NCBI GenBank assembly: GCA_038040485.1
Contig: JBBPIE010000050.1
Location: 1 to 33,699 of the forward strand
Direction of reading: 5' to 3'
Length of the DNA stretch: 33,699 nucleotides
Source of the DNA: Onstottus_B arcticum
GTDB taxonomy: Bacteria; Acidobacteriota; Blastocatellia; UBA7656
The first letter of the stretch is position 1, and the number at the start of each line of letters is the position of its first letter. This document shows positions 7,954-15,979 of the stretch, piece after piece. The position numbers and the translations under genes were made by a program. The notes under the pieces were generated by a model. That model saw nothing but the letters and a program-made list of their open reading frames with translations. It was not told where the DNA came from and searched no databases.

Positions 7954-9489
7954 CAGAAACTCTCGCACGACGTCTTTCACGTCGCGGTGATCGCCGTCTA
8001 CCGCGTAGTTGAGCTTTCGCATCTGGGCATCGCTAACCTTCCCAGCCAGGCTCTTAAGCGCCGGCGCTATTTCCGGATACAGGTCGAGCGTTGTCTTGCG
8101 AAACACGGGCGCGGCTTCGTACGGAGGAAAGTAATGCCTGTCGTCTTCAAGCTGAAAAAGATCGAGCTTCTCGATCAACCCGTCGGTCGAGTTGCCTGCG
8201 ATTAGATCGACTTGATGATCGGCCAGCGCTTGATAAGTCAGCGACAGATCCATCTCGCGCGGCGCTTCCCTGAACTTCAAACCATAAGCTCGCACGAAGC
8301 CCGGGTAACCGTCCTTGCGCGACACAAAGTCCTGTCCGAAACCCGCGCGCCATTGCGGGACGTACCGTGCCGCGTCGGAAATGGTCTTGAGGTTCAAGCG
8401 CCGCGCGTCCTCGCCTCGAACCAGAATCGCAAACGTGTTGTTGAAGCCCAACGGATCAAGCCACTCGAGGTTGAACTTCGTTTCATACTCGCTCTTCGTT
8501 CGATTGAAGACCTCGCGCGGATCGGTCAGCGGCTCGTGGCCGAGTATCGCCGTGAAAGCCGTGCCGGTGTATTCGACATAAGCATCCAACTGACCCGACA
8601 GCAGCGCTCGATGACAAAGGTCGCCTCCAAGCTCGAACTGACGCTCGACCTTGATGTCAGACTTCGACTCGATCGCCTGCGCGACTAGCTCGGCGAGGAT
8701 TCGCGACTCGGTGAAATCCTTTGAGCCGACGACGATGTGCCGCGCGTTCTTCGACATTATGCCGCTGCCAGCCGCGAACAACACAGCACCGGCGACGACC
8801 ACCGCAGTTGCTCCCAGCGCCCACTTGCCAAACCTGCGAGTGGCGGCCGAAGCGCCCGGCGCGAGCGACCGCTCGACCCAGCCCAACGCGAAATCGGCTC
8901 CCAGAGCGAGAACCGCCGCCGGGACCGCTCCGGCCAATATCAGCGTGTTGTTGCTGCCGCCGCCTCGCAAGCCCCGAAAGATGTAGACGCCCAGGCCACC
9001 GGCGCCGATCGCTGCAGCAATGGTTGCGGTGCCAACTGAAATCACCGTCGCCACTCGCAAGCCGGCGATGATCACGTTCAACGCAAGCGGCAGCTCGACT
9101 TGTGTCAGCAACTGCCAGTCGGTCATGCCCATCCCTCGCGCGGCTTCGCGAACCGCCGGATCGACGCCTTCGATGCCGGTGAAGGTGTTGCGGATGATTG
9201 GCAGCAGGGAGTAAATGAACAGCGCGATGATCGCGGGGAGACGGCCAATGCCGTGCGAACCGAGGACCGGTATCAGGAAGCCGAACAACGCTAGGCTCGG
9301 AATGGTCTGGAGCACGTTGGCCATCGCAAGCACAGGCTTGGCAAGCTTGGGACGGCGAGTGAGGAGGACTCCGACGGGCACGCCGACTGCCGCGCCCGCG
9401 CTCACGGCTACGACGACCAGCAGCAAGTGCTCCAGCGTGAGCTGAAGCACTTCGCTGCGGTTGCGGATGAAGAAATCTAACAAGTCCAT
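7939..9489 (-). CDS. egtU: Osmoprotectant-type ABC permease fused to binding protein, probable ergothioneine importer EgtU
   Basis: This 516-residue protein combines two modules. Residues about 15-210 form an OpuCB/ProW-type permease with five or six membrane helices and a conserved ATPase-contact loop (EAARGMGMTDWQLL, 116-129). After another helix (about 224-243), residues 251-516 form an OpuAC-type substrate-binding domain starting VVGSKDFTES. The same fused layout and length occur in EgtU, the ergothioneine importer known from Streptococcus pneumoniae and Helicobacter pylori; other fused homologues import choline, betaine or carnitine. It is the fourth gene of a leftward run behind egtD, egtA and the ATPase gene, which strongly favours ergothioneine or a related betaine as ligand. 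Its last codons and stop lie in a heptamer repeat. The ligand is inferred from context and needs a binding test. Confidence 0.75.
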   Translation of the reverse strand: MDLLDFFIRNRSEVLQLTLEHLLLVVVAVSAGAAVGVPVGVLLTRRPKLAKPVLAMANVLQTIPSLALFGFLIPVLGSHGIGRLPAIIALFIYSLLPIIRNTFTGIEGVDPAVREAARGMGMTDWQLLTQVELPLALNVIIAGLRVATVISVGTATIAAAIGAGGLGVYIFRGLRGGGSNNTLILAGAVPAAVLALGADFALGWVERSLAPGASAATRRFGKWALGATAVVVAGAVLFAAGSGIMSKNARHIVVGSKDFTESRILAELVAQAIESKSDIKVERQFELGGDLCHRALLSGQLDAYVEYTGTAFTAILGHEPLTDPREVFNRTKSEYETKFNLEWLDPLGFNNTFAILVRGEDARRLNLKTISDAARYVPQWRAGFGQDFVSRKDGYPGFVRAYGLKFREAPREMDLSLTYQALADHQVDLIAGNSTDGLIEKLDLFQLEDDRHYFPPYEAAPVFRKTTLDLYPEIAPALKSLAGKVSDAQMRKLNYAVDGDHRDVKDVVREFLSSSP

Positions 9490-9534
9490 ACGGCTGCTTT
9501 GAAGGCGATGCGAGGGTCTAAAAGCGAGAGGCCA

Positions 9535-9574
9535 ACTAACCGCGGAGTCGCCGAGACCCGGAGGTTGCGCAGAG
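9535..9574 (+). repeat. Dispersed 40-bp repeat, copy 1
   Basis: This 40-base segment between the ATPase and permease genes matches 19749-19788 at 33 of 40 positions in the same orientation. Both start ACTAACCGC and end CGCAGAG. A related, partial reverse-complement stretch is at 14553-14577. Confidence 0.6.
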
Positions 9575-9580
9575 ACTGCA

Positions 9581-10408
9581 TCATCCCGGCGTACTCGGAG
9601 GTTCTGTGGCGAATGACCTCTTCTCGATCATGGTCTCGACGAAAGCTCTCGCCTCGGGATCATTCGACTTCGCAAACTCCGATGGTGTTTCTGCCGCAAT
9701 CAGGCGGCCGTCCTTGAACAACCCGATTCGCGCCGCAAGCGTGAACGCTTCGCGAACATCGTGAGTCACAAACACGATCGTCTTGTGGAGCCTGGCCGCC
9801 AGAGCCGAGAACTCCCGTTGAAGCTCGACTCGGGTGAGCGGATCAAGAGCACCGAACGGCTCGTCCATAAGCACGATCGGCGGGTCGGCTGCCAGAGCTC
9901 GCGCGACGCCGACTCGCTGGCGCTGACCTCCGGACAGTTCGCGAGGAAACCGCGTCGCGAAGGTGCCAGGATCGAGACTCACCAGATCGAGCAACTCACG
10001 CACTCGCTCGCGCCTGCGGTTTTCAGGCCAGCCTTCGAGTCGGGGAACCAGCTCTATGTTCTGCTCGACTGTGAAATGCGGGAACAACCCGCTCTCTTGA
10101 ATGACGTAACCGATTCGCCGACGAAGCTTGATTGCATCCCACTCGCGCGTGGGCTTGCCTTCAACGAGAATGTCACCAGCGGTTGGATCGAGAAGCCTGT
10201 TGATGAGCTTCAACGTGGTCGTCTTGCCTGAGCCGCTTCGGCCTAACAGGACGAGCGTTTCGCCTCGGGCAACAGTGAAGCTCAAGTTCTCAACGAGCTT
10301 CTTGCCGCCCGCGACGCTCAAGCTGACGTTGCGAAACTCGACGACCGGTGAATTGGTTTCTGCAGTCACTCTTTGGTTCACTGAGGAGGGGTGGCCACGG
10401 AGGGCCAC
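9581..10408 (-). CDS. egtV: ABC transporter ATPase (OpuCA/ProV-like), probable EgtV
   Basis: This ATPase powers the adjacent permease. It shows Walker A GRSGSGKT (56-63), the signature LSGGQ (158-162), Walker B IVLMDEP (178-184) and the switch histidine in VTHDVREA. At 275 residues it lacks the C-terminal CBS domains of classic ProV/OpuCA. The start is uncertain. The GTG at 10408 lies inside a palindrome; GTGs at 10381 and 10369 are alternatives, and the domain proper starts near residue 21. It lies 41 bases downstream of egtA and 91 bases upstream of the permease gene on the same strand, which supports one operon. The egtV symbol rests on this context. Confidence 0.78.
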   Translation of the reverse strand: MALRGHPSSVNQRVTAETNSPVVEFRNVSLSVAGGKKLVENLSFTVARGETLVLLGRSGSGKTTTLKLINRLLDPTAGDILVEGKPTREWDAIKLRRRIGYVIQESGLFPHFTVEQNIELVPRLEGWPENRRRERVRELLDLVSLDPGTFATRFPRELSGGQRQRVGVARALAADPPIVLMDEPFGALDPLTRVELQREFSALAARLHKTIVFVTHDVREAFTLAARIGLFKDGRLIAAETPSEFAKSNDPEARAFVETMIEKRSFATEPPSTPG

Positions 10409-10410
10409 CC
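10389..10410. repeat. Short palindromic element overlapping the possible EgtV start
   Basis: GGGTGGCC (10389-10396) and GGCCACCC (10403-10410) form an 8-bp stem with a 6-base loop. It lies between egtA and the ATPase gene, and the most upstream GTG start of the latter falls within the right arm. It resembles REP-type intergenic palindromes. There is no T-run. Confidence 0.6.
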
Positions 10411-10448
10411 GTACAGTGTCATTGAAGCTCGCCGCTGGGCTAAGCCAA

Positions 10449-11834
10449 TTAGCCTATTTGCGCGTGGGCGATCACCTTGCGGATGTCGCCGTTCCACGAG
10501 CCGTTGAAGTTGCGGATCAGAATATCAGCAGGGCAGACACGCTCGCGCACAACAAGTTGTTCGAGCACATCCATGTAGCGCGCTTCATCGGGCGCGATCC
10601 GCTCCAGACTGGAACGCGCAAGTTCGATTGAAGCTTGCGCGAGCTTGATGATTGGTTCGCCTCGCAGCTTCGCTTCGAGACCGTTACGCGCAACTTCATC
10701 TTGAAGCGCGAGAAACTCCTCGCGAGTCATGCCGGGAATCAGCTTCAGCGCGGAGTCGAGCGATTCGACGTCGTACATCAAGCCTTTCCAGAAGGCCGCC
10801 GCTGCCATCACCATCTGAATCGAGCCGCTGTCCATGCTGCGCTGCTCGATGTGCGGCTTCAAGCGGGCTTCGGTGAAGATGGTCGAAAGATGATCGATGA
10901 AGTCCTGAAAGATCGGCGTCTGGGGACAGCTACAGTGCCCGAGAAACTCACCGAACGAATGCCCGCTGTAGTCGATGTACTGGCCGTCGCGGCGGACAAA
11001 GAACATTGGCACCGCGGATATCTGCTCGATGAATCGCGGGACCGAGAATCCGTTGTCCAGCGCCACGGGAAACGCGCCAGTGCGATCCGGATCGGTCTCG
11101 AGCCACACTGCGTAGCGCGTTGACTTGTAGCCCGAGAGCTTGCCTTCCTCGAAGGGCGAGTTTGCAAACATCGCCGCCGCAATCGGAGCCATGCGCGTCG
11201 CAACCGCGAACTTGCGCGCGAGGTCTTCCAGATCGCTATAGTCCAGATTCACCTGGGTAGCGGCGGTGCGCGTCATCATATCCCACGCCCGTCGTCCGCG
11301 AGTCTTCAGATAGGGCCGCATGATTTCATAACGGCGCTTCGAGATCCACGACTGCTCGGAGATGCTTCGCACAGGATCGAACCCGGAAGCGATGAAGACG
11401 AGGCCACTCGCTTCGCCGATCGCTGAGAGTTGATCGAGAAAGCCTTGAAGCTCGCGTTCTATCTCGGGAAGCGAGCGCCGGTGCGCGCCGGAGAACTCGA
11501 TCTGCCCGCCCGGTTCGAGCGTCAGCCGCCCGATGTGCTCGCCGCCCGCGCCTTCAATCGTCGCCTCGGTCAAATATCCGTTCTCTTCAGTTTTGTTGAC
11601 GATCCGAGAAGCAAACCCTTCGACAACGATCTGGACCTGAGGCGGAGTGAGTCGCTCGAGCGTGTCACGAGTGAAGCCGAAGAGCTCGACTTCGACGCCG
11701 ACCGCCCATTCGGATTGGGCCTTGCCGCTATCGGCGAAGAAGCGCGCGAAGTCACTCGCCCGATCGATGACGTCGGTGGCAGCGAATTGCGCGGAGGGCA
11801 CGTAGGGGTTGAAATGCATGTGAGAATCAGTCAC
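10449..11834 (-). CDS. egtA: Glutamate-cysteine ligase, EgtA type
   Basis: This 461-residue protein belongs to the glutamate-cysteine ligase (GCS2/EgtA) family, which joins glutamate and cysteine with ATP to make gamma-glutamylcysteine. Supporting features are the N-terminal VGVEVELFGF (Glu residues of the kind that bind metal), LEPGGQIEFSGAHRRSLPEIE, the TAATQVNLDYSD segment and RSMDSGSIQMVMAAAAFW near residue 330. The start is a GTG at 11834, 11 bases after the egtD stop; an in-frame ATG five codons downstream is an alternative. Gamma-glutamylcysteine is the sulfur donor for actinobacterial EgtB, so location between egtD and the transporter genes supports the EgtA name. A general role in thiol synthesis is the alternative. 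Confidence 0.85.
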   Translation of the reverse strand: MTDSHMHFNPYVPSAQFAATDVIDRASDFARFFADSGKAQSEWAVGVEVELFGFTRDTLERLTPPQVQIVVEGFASRIVNKTEENGYLTEATIEGAGGEHIGRLTLEPGGQIEFSGAHRRSLPEIERELQGFLDQLSAIGEASGLVFIASGFDPVRSISEQSWISKRRYEIMRPYLKTRGRRAWDMMTRTAATQVNLDYSDLEDLARKFAVATRMAPIAAAMFANSPFEEGKLSGYKSTRYAVWLETDPDRTGAFPVALDNGFSVPRFIEQISAVPMFFVRRDGQYIDYSGHSFGEFLGHCSCPQTPIFQDFIDHLSTIFTEARLKPHIEQRSMDSGSIQMVMAAAAFWKGLMYDVESLDSALKLIPGMTREEFLALQDEVARNGLEAKLRGEPIIKLAQASIELARSSLERIAPDEARYMDVLEQLVVRERVCPADILIRNFNGSWNGDIRKVIAHAQIG

Positions 11835-11845
11835 TGACGCTTTGC

Positions 11846-12865
11846 TTAGCAGCCCTGCCTCGCGGCGAACAGATTGAAGCTGAACCGCCGCTCACTATCA
11901 AACCACGTCTTGTCGAGCGAGAAGCCCGTCGCGCGAGCCATCTCCGCAAGCTGTTCAACGTCGAACTTGTGCGAGTTCTCAGTGTGGATCGTCTCGCCTT
12001 CACGGAAGGCAACCTCCAGGTCAAGCGCCCGCAAGCGAACCGTTTGTTGCTCGAGACTCACCATTCGTATCTCGACGCGGCCCAGTTCTTCGTTATAGGT
12101 CGCGCGGTGACGGAACTTTGTTACGTCGAAGTCCGCTTCAAGCTCGCGGTTCATTCGCACTAGCAGGTTCAAGTTGAACGCCGAAGTCACGCCGAGCGCG
12201 TCGTCATAAGCTCGAATTAGCACGTCTGCCGGTTTCTTCAAGTCCGCGCCCACCAGCAGCGCATCATCCGGCTTGAGCACGCGGCGCACCTCGCTCAGGA
12301 ACGCGCGCGATCCGTCGGGATCGAAGTTCCCGATGTTCGAGCCGAGAAAAAGCGCGATGGTTCGTTCGCTGCCGCCGACGCTCTCGGCCAACGCCTCGAG
12401 CGCGGTGAAGTAGTCGGCTGCATAAGCGGTGATCGACAGCCTCGGGTAGATTTGCAGCAGCTCGAGGCTGCTGCGTTCGAGGCTCGCCGACGAGATATCA
12501 ACCGGCAGGTAGTGAAGCGACGGTTGCCGGTTGAGCAGCGCCTCGATCAGATAGCGCGTCTTTTCGGCGCTGCCACTTCCGAGCTCGACCAGCCGGGCAG
12601 GCCCGCCGGCCGATGCGACAATCTCGTCCGCGTTGTTGCGCAGTATCTCGCTCTCGGCGCGAGTGAGATAGTATTCCGGCAGATGGCAGATCGCTTCGAA
12701 TAACTGAGAGCCGAGAGCGTCGTAGAAGTATTTCGGCTGAAGTGATTTCTGTGGCGCCGTGAGCCCCGCGCGCACGTCTTCGGCGAAGCTTGTCGCGTCG
12801 CGTCCATTACTCAGGCGGCGCAACCCGAATCGATCGGCGGGGGCTGAAACAGTTTGCGAGACCAT
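11846..12865 (-). CDS. egtD: L-histidine N-alpha-methyltransferase EgtD
   Basis: EgtD transfers three methyl groups from S-adenosylmethionine to histidine, giving hercynine. The ATG at 12865 is preferred over the ATG at 12901 because GGAG lies 7 bases upstream of it; the product is then 339 residues, close to the family norm. Visible features are the SAM-binding LVELGSGSAEKT (about 92-103), LPVDIS, GSNIGNFDP (about 175-183), and TENS at about 295-298, which keeps the Glu-x-Ser pair that I recall contacting the histidine imidazole in mycobacterial EgtD. Y65-Y66 in LPEYYLTR is also conserved. It heads the leftward operon egtD-egtA-egtV-egtU and is divergent from egtB, with 192 bases between the start codons. 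Confidence 0.93.
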   Translation of the reverse strand: MVSQTVSAPADRFGLRRLSNGRDATSFAEDVRAGLTAPQKSLQPKYFYDALGSQLFEAICHLPEYYLTRAESEILRNNADEIVASAGGPARLVELGSGSAEKTRYLIEALLNRQPSLHYLPVDISSASLERSSLELLQIYPRLSITAYAADYFTALEALAESVGGSERTIALFLGSNIGNFDPDGSRAFLSEVRRVLKPDDALLVGADLKKPADVLIRAYDDALGVTSAFNLNLLVRMNRELEADFDVTKFRHRATYNEELGRVEIRMVSLEQQTVRLRALDLEVAFREGETIHTENSHKFDVEQLAEMARATGFSLDKTWFDSERRFSFNLFAARQGC

Positions 12866-13057
12866 CCTTCTCTCCAGGGACGAGCAGTATGCGTAACACA
12901 TCAGTACAGAACCGGCGATGATTTCGTTACTACGACTGCCATGGCAAAACGGATGCCACTTACTCGCGAAACAACTCGCAAATGCTATATTACTTTACCG
13001 CGATGCGCCAACTGCCGGAGAGGTTCATGACTTTAACACCATGTTAAGGAGCCTTTG

Positions 13058-14437
13058 ATGACAAGCCGCTTCAACACTGACCAGGTCGCGAGTCTGATGG
13101 ATGAGTCGCGCCAGCATACGCGCCGCTTGATGAATCTGGTGATCGACGAGGCCGATTTGCGTCGCTCGCCGGGCTCGGGATTTCGGCCGATCTTGTGGCA
13201 TCTCGGACACGTTGGCGCCTTTGAGGGCTACTGGATTCTTCAACGAATAAAAGGCGATCCGACGATCTCGCAGCGCTACGACGAAATCTTCGATCCTATA
13301 AAAACGCCTCGCGAGGACTCAACGAACTTGCCGCCGATCTCCGAGATCGAAGACTACCTCGAACGCGTGCGCGAAGAAGTGCTGAGCTTTCTTGCGAAGT
13401 TCCGGCCCAGCGATGACCCCTTGCTGCGCGACGGCTACGTGTTCGACATGATCATCGAGCACGAGTACCAGCATCAGGAAACTGTTGCTTACCTGCTGCA
13501 AATGCTCGCCCCGAAGCTGAAGCGGGCGCCGGAGGCTTTAGTCTCTGGCGTCGATTCCAGCTATGCGAGTAGCGCTGAAGCACACAGACTGAAGTCTATG
13601 CTACCTCGGAGTAACACTGAAGGGCACAGACTGAAGTCTATGCTACGGATGGTGAGCGTCGCGGGCGGTCCCTTCGAGCTGGGCTCTGACGGTTACCTGT
13701 TCGCTTACGACAACGAGAAGCCTTCACACACGGTGGACCTTCCCGACTTTCGGATCGACGCTTATCCGGTCACTGCGGGCGAGTATGCCGCGTTCATCGA
13801 AGCGCGCGGTTACCAGACTCGCTCGTTGTGGAGCGACGAGGGCTGGGAATGGAAAGAAGCGAACAAGATTGACTGCCCCGAGTACTGGTCTCGCTCAGAT
13901 GAGGGCGGCTCGCAAGACGCGCTCTACCGCGTGCGCGGGATGTTCGAAAACAACGCGACGAGCGCCGATCATCCGGTCACGGGTGTGAGCTGGTATGAAG
14001 CCGAGGCGTACGCGCGATTCGCCGGCAAGCGCCTACCCACTGAGGCCGAATGGGAGAAGGCCGCGTCGTGGGACCCGGTAGCCGGTCGCAAGCGCCGGTT
14101 CAGTTGGGGCGACGAACCCGGGGCTAACGGGAACTTCGGGTTTCGTCACTGGGGCACCACTCCAGTCGGAACGTATTCGCAAGACGCGAGCGCCTACGGG
14201 TGTTTCGATATGAGCGGCAACGTCTGGGAGTGGACCGCGAGCCGCTTCGAAGCTTATCCGCGTTTCAAGGCTTTCCCTTATCCCGAGTACTCGGAGATAT
14301 GGTTCGACGGCGATCATCGAGTGATGAAGGGCGGTTCGTGGGCGACTCGCTTGCCGTTGCTCAGGTGCTCGTTCCGCAACTTCTGGCGCCCACGGTTTCG
14401 AATAGCATTTGCGGGGTTCCGCTGCGCCGCCGATTGA
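13058..14437 (+). CDS. egtB: Hercynine oxygenase (sulfoxide synthase) EgtB
   Basis: EgtB is a non-haem iron enzyme that uses O2 to join hercynine to a thiol (gamma-glutamylcysteine or cysteine), forming the sulfoxide precursor of ergothioneine. The start ATG 13058 has AAGGAG 6 bases upstream; a TTG one codon earlier is less likely. The 459-residue protein has an N-terminal DinB-like helical domain and a C-terminal FGE-sulfatase domain (from about 199). Iron ligands expected from the family are present: H51 in LWHLGH and H135/H139 in the HxxxHxE motif EHEYQHQE. SGNVWEWT and the final RNFWRPRFR-x-x-FAGFR motif match the family. Between the domains lie two 14-residue tandem units encoded by a DNA repeat (see 13574-13646). 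The sulfur donor is not certain from sequence. Confidence 0.93.
   Translation: MTSRFNTDQVASLMDESRQHTRRLMNLVIDEADLRRSPGSGFRPILWHLGHVGAFEGYWILQRIKGDPTISQRYDEIFDPIKTPREDSTNLPPISEIEDYLERVREEVLSFLAKFRPSDDPLLRDGYVFDMIIEHEYQHQETVAYLLQMLAPKLKRAPEALVSGVDSSYASSAEAHRLKSMLPRSNTEGHRLKSMLRMVSVAGGPFELGSDGYLFAYDNEKPSHTVDLPDFRIDAYPVTAGEYAAFIEARGYQTRSLWSDEGWEWKEANKIDCPEYWSRSDEGGSQDALYRVRGMFENNATSADHPVTGVSWYEAEAYARFAGKRLPTEAEWEKAASWDPVAGRKRRFSWGDEPGANGNFGFRHWGTTPVGTYSQDASAYGCFDMSGNVWEWTASRFEAYPRFKAFPYPEYSEIWFDGDHRVMKGGSWATRLPLLRCSFRNFWRPRFRIAFAGFRCAAD
13574..13646 (+). repeat. Two in-frame 42-base repeat units inside egtB
   Basis: The 22-base core at 13583-13604 is repeated identically at 13625-13646, a period of 42 bases (14 codons). 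Each core contains AGACT-GA-AGTCT, a small palindrome. The protein gains HRLKSML twice, in the linker between the DinB-like and FGE domains. A 13-base part of the core recurs in reverse orientation at 33645-33657, so this is a dispersed genomic element rather than a purely local duplication. Confidence 0.85.
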
Positions 14438-14740
14438 ATCCACGAATAACGCGAATAAACGCGAATGAAAGAATGGTCAGGAACATTGTGACTCGTCACG
14501 ACTCGCACGCTTGCCGCGTAGACGATCGACGTCACCCTCAGCTCCGTCAATTCTCTTCGTCTCGGCGACTCTGAGTTCGTGATTTTCTTAAGCTAAGTAA
14601 CCTTGTAGACGAGTGGCCGCAGATGCCCAGGCGGTGCTCCTTCTTGAGCCATTCCCGCCGTTCCCGGTTGCGGAGGGAACATTCGAGTCGGGGAGTAACC
14701 CGACTTCCCACCATTCGCGAGATTCGCGTTATTCGTGGAT
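14438..14740. repeat. Inverted repeat bounding the egtB-ada intergenic space
   Basis: ATCCACGAATAACGCGAAT at 14438-14456 is the exact reverse complement of 14722-14740 (19 of 19). It begins directly after the egtB stop codon, and the second arm ends 7 bases before the end of ada. GCGAATA-like units continue inside each arm (to about 14468 and from about 14713). The space between, about 265 bases, shows no credible gene; it holds the partial dispersed repeat at 14553-14577. Confidence 0.8.
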
Positions 14741-14747
14741 GAAGTTT

Positions 14748-15830
14748 TCACCCATCTCGTTCACGATCCAGAAGCGCTTGCTTGCGATCGATGCCCCAGC
14801 GATAGCCGCCAAGGCTTTCGTCTTCTCGCACGACTCGATGACACGGAATCACAAGCGCTACAGGGTTAGTCGCACAAGCTCGCGCCACAGCTCGCACTGC
14901 CGAGGGCCGGCCGATCGACCGCGCGACTTCCGAGTAAGAGCGAGTCGCGCCATAAGGAATCTCCTTGAGCTTCTGCCAGACACTCCACTGAAACGCCGTT
15001 GCCTGCACATCGAGCGGAAGATCTAGTCGCGGATGATTGCCTTGAAGATGCTCGACAAGCGCGCCTACCCACTCGCCGAGGGACTTGTCATCGCGGTTGA
15101 TCTCGGCTTCCGAGTATTCCGCGCGCAGCGCCGCTTCGAGTTCTTTGTCCGAGTCGCCGAGCCGCACCGCGCAGACGCCCTTCCCCGTAGCGGCCACAAG
15201 TAATCGTCCGAGAGCGCAATCTGCAATCGTGTAGATGATGCTCGCGCCGCGCCCGCCGCGCTTGTACGCCGCGGGCGTCATCCCGAACCGGCCGCCGGCG
15301 TTCTCGTATAGCCGGCTGCTTGAGCCGTAACCCGCTTCGTACATTGCTGAAGACACTGATTCTCCTTTTTTCACTCTTGCTTTGAACTCGCCAACACGCA
15401 GGGCTTCTCGATACTCGCGCGGCGACACCCCGACTATTCGCTTGAAGACTCGTTGAAGGTGATAGGGACTCATGCCCACGAGCTCGGCAAGCGCTTGAAG
15501 AGTCAGCGCTTCATCGCCGTGCTCTTCGATGTGGCGGCACGCCCGGCGAACCGCTTCGACGGCGGGCAGGCTTGAGGCAGCGTCTCGTGGACGGCAGCGC
15601 AGACAAGACCGAAAACCTGCGCCCTCGGCCGCTTCGGGCAAGGGAAAGAATGTTACCTGGGCGCGCCTGGGACGCCGCGACGGGCAAGACGGCCGACAGT
15701 ATATGCCAGTTGAGCGAACGGCGAAGACAAAAGCTCCGTCAAACCGTTTGTCCCTGGTTAAGACGGCTTGCCAGCGAGCTTCTTCACCGACGATGTCTGT
15801 CTTGGCGTTTGTGCCCTGGGCCTGACTCAC
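14748..15830 (-). CDS. ada: Bifunctional Ada: methylphosphotriester sensor and O6-methylguanine-DNA methyltransferase
   Basis: Ada removes methyl groups from DNA phosphotriesters and from O6-methylguanine, and in its methylated form activates alkylation-repair genes. All three modules are visible in 360 residues. The N-terminal zinc domain has C45, C49, C76 and C79, with C45 at the methyl-accepting position in STGIYCRPSC. An AraC-type helix-turn-helix region spans about 95-192. The C-terminal Ogt-like domain carries the active-site IPCHRVV with C330. The start is a GTG at 15830 with GGAGG 10 bases upstream. It is divergent from a 3-methyladenine glycosylase gene, the classical partner in the adaptive response, and a possible Ada box lies between them. 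Confidence 0.93.
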   Translation of the reverse strand: MSQAQGTNAKTDIVGEEARWQAVLTRDKRFDGAFVFAVRSTGIYCRPSCPSRRPRRAQVTFFPLPEAAEGAGFRSCLRCRPRDAASSLPAVEAVRRACRHIEEHGDEALTLQALAELVGMSPYHLQRVFKRIVGVSPREYREALRVGEFKARVKKGESVSSAMYEAGYGSSSRLYENAGGRFGMTPAAYKRGGRGASIIYTIADCALGRLLVAATGKGVCAVRLGDSDKELEAALRAEYSEAEINRDDKSLGEWVGALVEHLQGNHPRLDLPLDVQATAFQWSVWQKLKEIPYGATRSYSEVARSIGRPSAVRAVARACATNPVALVIPCHRVVREDESLGGYRWGIDRKQALLDRERDG

Positions 15831-15852
15831 CTTTCTGGTTCCTCCACTGGCG

Positions 15853-15900
15853 ATAATAGTTGACTGGGCGGATTGAATCTATCCGCTTCTTGCGACTAAA
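15853..15900 (-). promoter_or_regulatory. Candidate ada control region with Ada-box-like site
   Basis: On the minus strand, TATTAT (15858-15853) lies about 25 bases before the ada GTG. TTTAGTCGCAAGA (15900-15888) matches 10 of 13 positions of the E. coli ada upstream TTAAAGCGCAAGA as I recall it, and it sits just upstream of where a -35 box would lie. Between them is an inverted repeat, GCGGAT-N7-ATCCGC (15868-15886). Any of these could serve the divergent glycosylase gene as well. Confidence 0.35.
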
Positions 15901-15979
15901 CTCTTTTGCCGCGTTAATCAGACTGCGCGTATGACAGCCAGCAGACGCGGAAGATCCTCAGGACTGTAAGAGCCAGCCA

